Source: a virus
Virus record (IMG/VR): IMGVR_UViG_3300015263_000185
Location: 1-36,217 of that record
Strand: one strand, 5' to 3'
Length of the DNA: 36,217 nt
Under the pieces are notes generated by a model. That model did no database searches. It saw nothing but the letters and a program-made list of their open reading frames with translations, and had not been told where the DNA came from. The stretch's first letter is position 1. Every line of letters starts with the position of its first letter. Shown piece by piece: positions 36,097 to 36,217 of this stretch. Both the position numbers and the translations under genes were made by a program.

Positions 36097-36217
36097 TCAT
36101 AAGCCTCTGGAACTCATTCTCTACTGCATTGATATATCGTGCATCCAATAGTCTGATCTTGCGCTTTTTCTCGTTTTCATTCTGCTCATGAGCATAGACA
36201 GACACAAACCAGTATTC
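36089..36217 (-). CDS. C-terminal fragment of an unrecognised structural/assembly gene
   Basis: The last 42 codons of a gene that begins beyond the right edge, ending KIRLLDARYINAVENEFQRL-MNE and a TGA at 36091-36089. The fragment is strongly charged and helical (EQNENEKKRKIR). It overlaps the gp27-like start by 8 nt, so the two are translationally coupled. In T4-like phages a hub-assembly gene such as 26 or 51 or another small hub protein can lie here, but 42 residues are not enough to decide. Confidence 0.6.
   Translation of the reverse strand, partial: EYWFVSVYAHEQNENEKKRKIRLLDARYINAVENEFQRLMNE

Overview
The window is a block of late structural genes from a large T4-related myovirus (contractile-tailed phage). 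Every gene I can support lies on the minus strand, so transcription runs from the right edge to the left. Genes abut or overlap by 1-8 nt (many ATGA or TAATG junctions) and no gap exceeds about 40 nt, as in a phage late operon. The wedge and hub proteins are T4-like, while the DUF4815 protein, the small 69-aa coiled-coil protein and the domain types in the fibres are more like those of cyanophages and rhizobial T4-like phages. The host cannot be read from this sequence; a Gram-negative host is an inference from the T4-type baseplate.

Region 1, baseplate (36217 to 24738, read leftwards): the C-terminus of an unrecognised gene, a gp27-like hub protein, a gp5-like central spike without a lysozyme domain, a 549-aa structural protein of unknown role, gp25, gp6, a gp7-like giant wedge protein, and gp8. 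Together they would form the hub, spike and wedges of the baseplate. Region 2, baseplate periphery (24726 to 16887): a 1468-aa DUF4815 protein ending in a Hint (intein-like) domain, a 1069-aa partner with a proline-rich hinge, and a 69-aa coiled-coil protein.

Region 3, fibre and receptor-binding cassette (16883 to 1): a 965-aa fibre with an S74 intramolecular-chaperone autoprotease; a glycine-rich adhesin translationally coupled to a 111-aa protein and a sulfotransferase-family enzyme; an Ig-like 111-aa protein; a 973-aa collagen-like fibre; two small proteins; a 1821-aa collagen-like giant fibre; and two tandem concanavalin-A/LamG-type lectin proteins, the last running off the left edge. The fibres are trimer-type Gly-X-Y rods interrupted by reusable beta modules, several of which recur between different proteins.

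Most noteworthy: the sulfotransferase-like enzyme inside the adhesin cassette; the degenerate Hint domain at the end of a baseplate protein; exact 50-residue (150-bp) tandem repeats in the S74 fibre; beta modules shared between proteins; and a T4-late-promoter-like element with two hairpins in the largest intergenic gap, just upstream of the giant fibre. No tRNA, CRISPR array, insertion sequence or integration site was seen.
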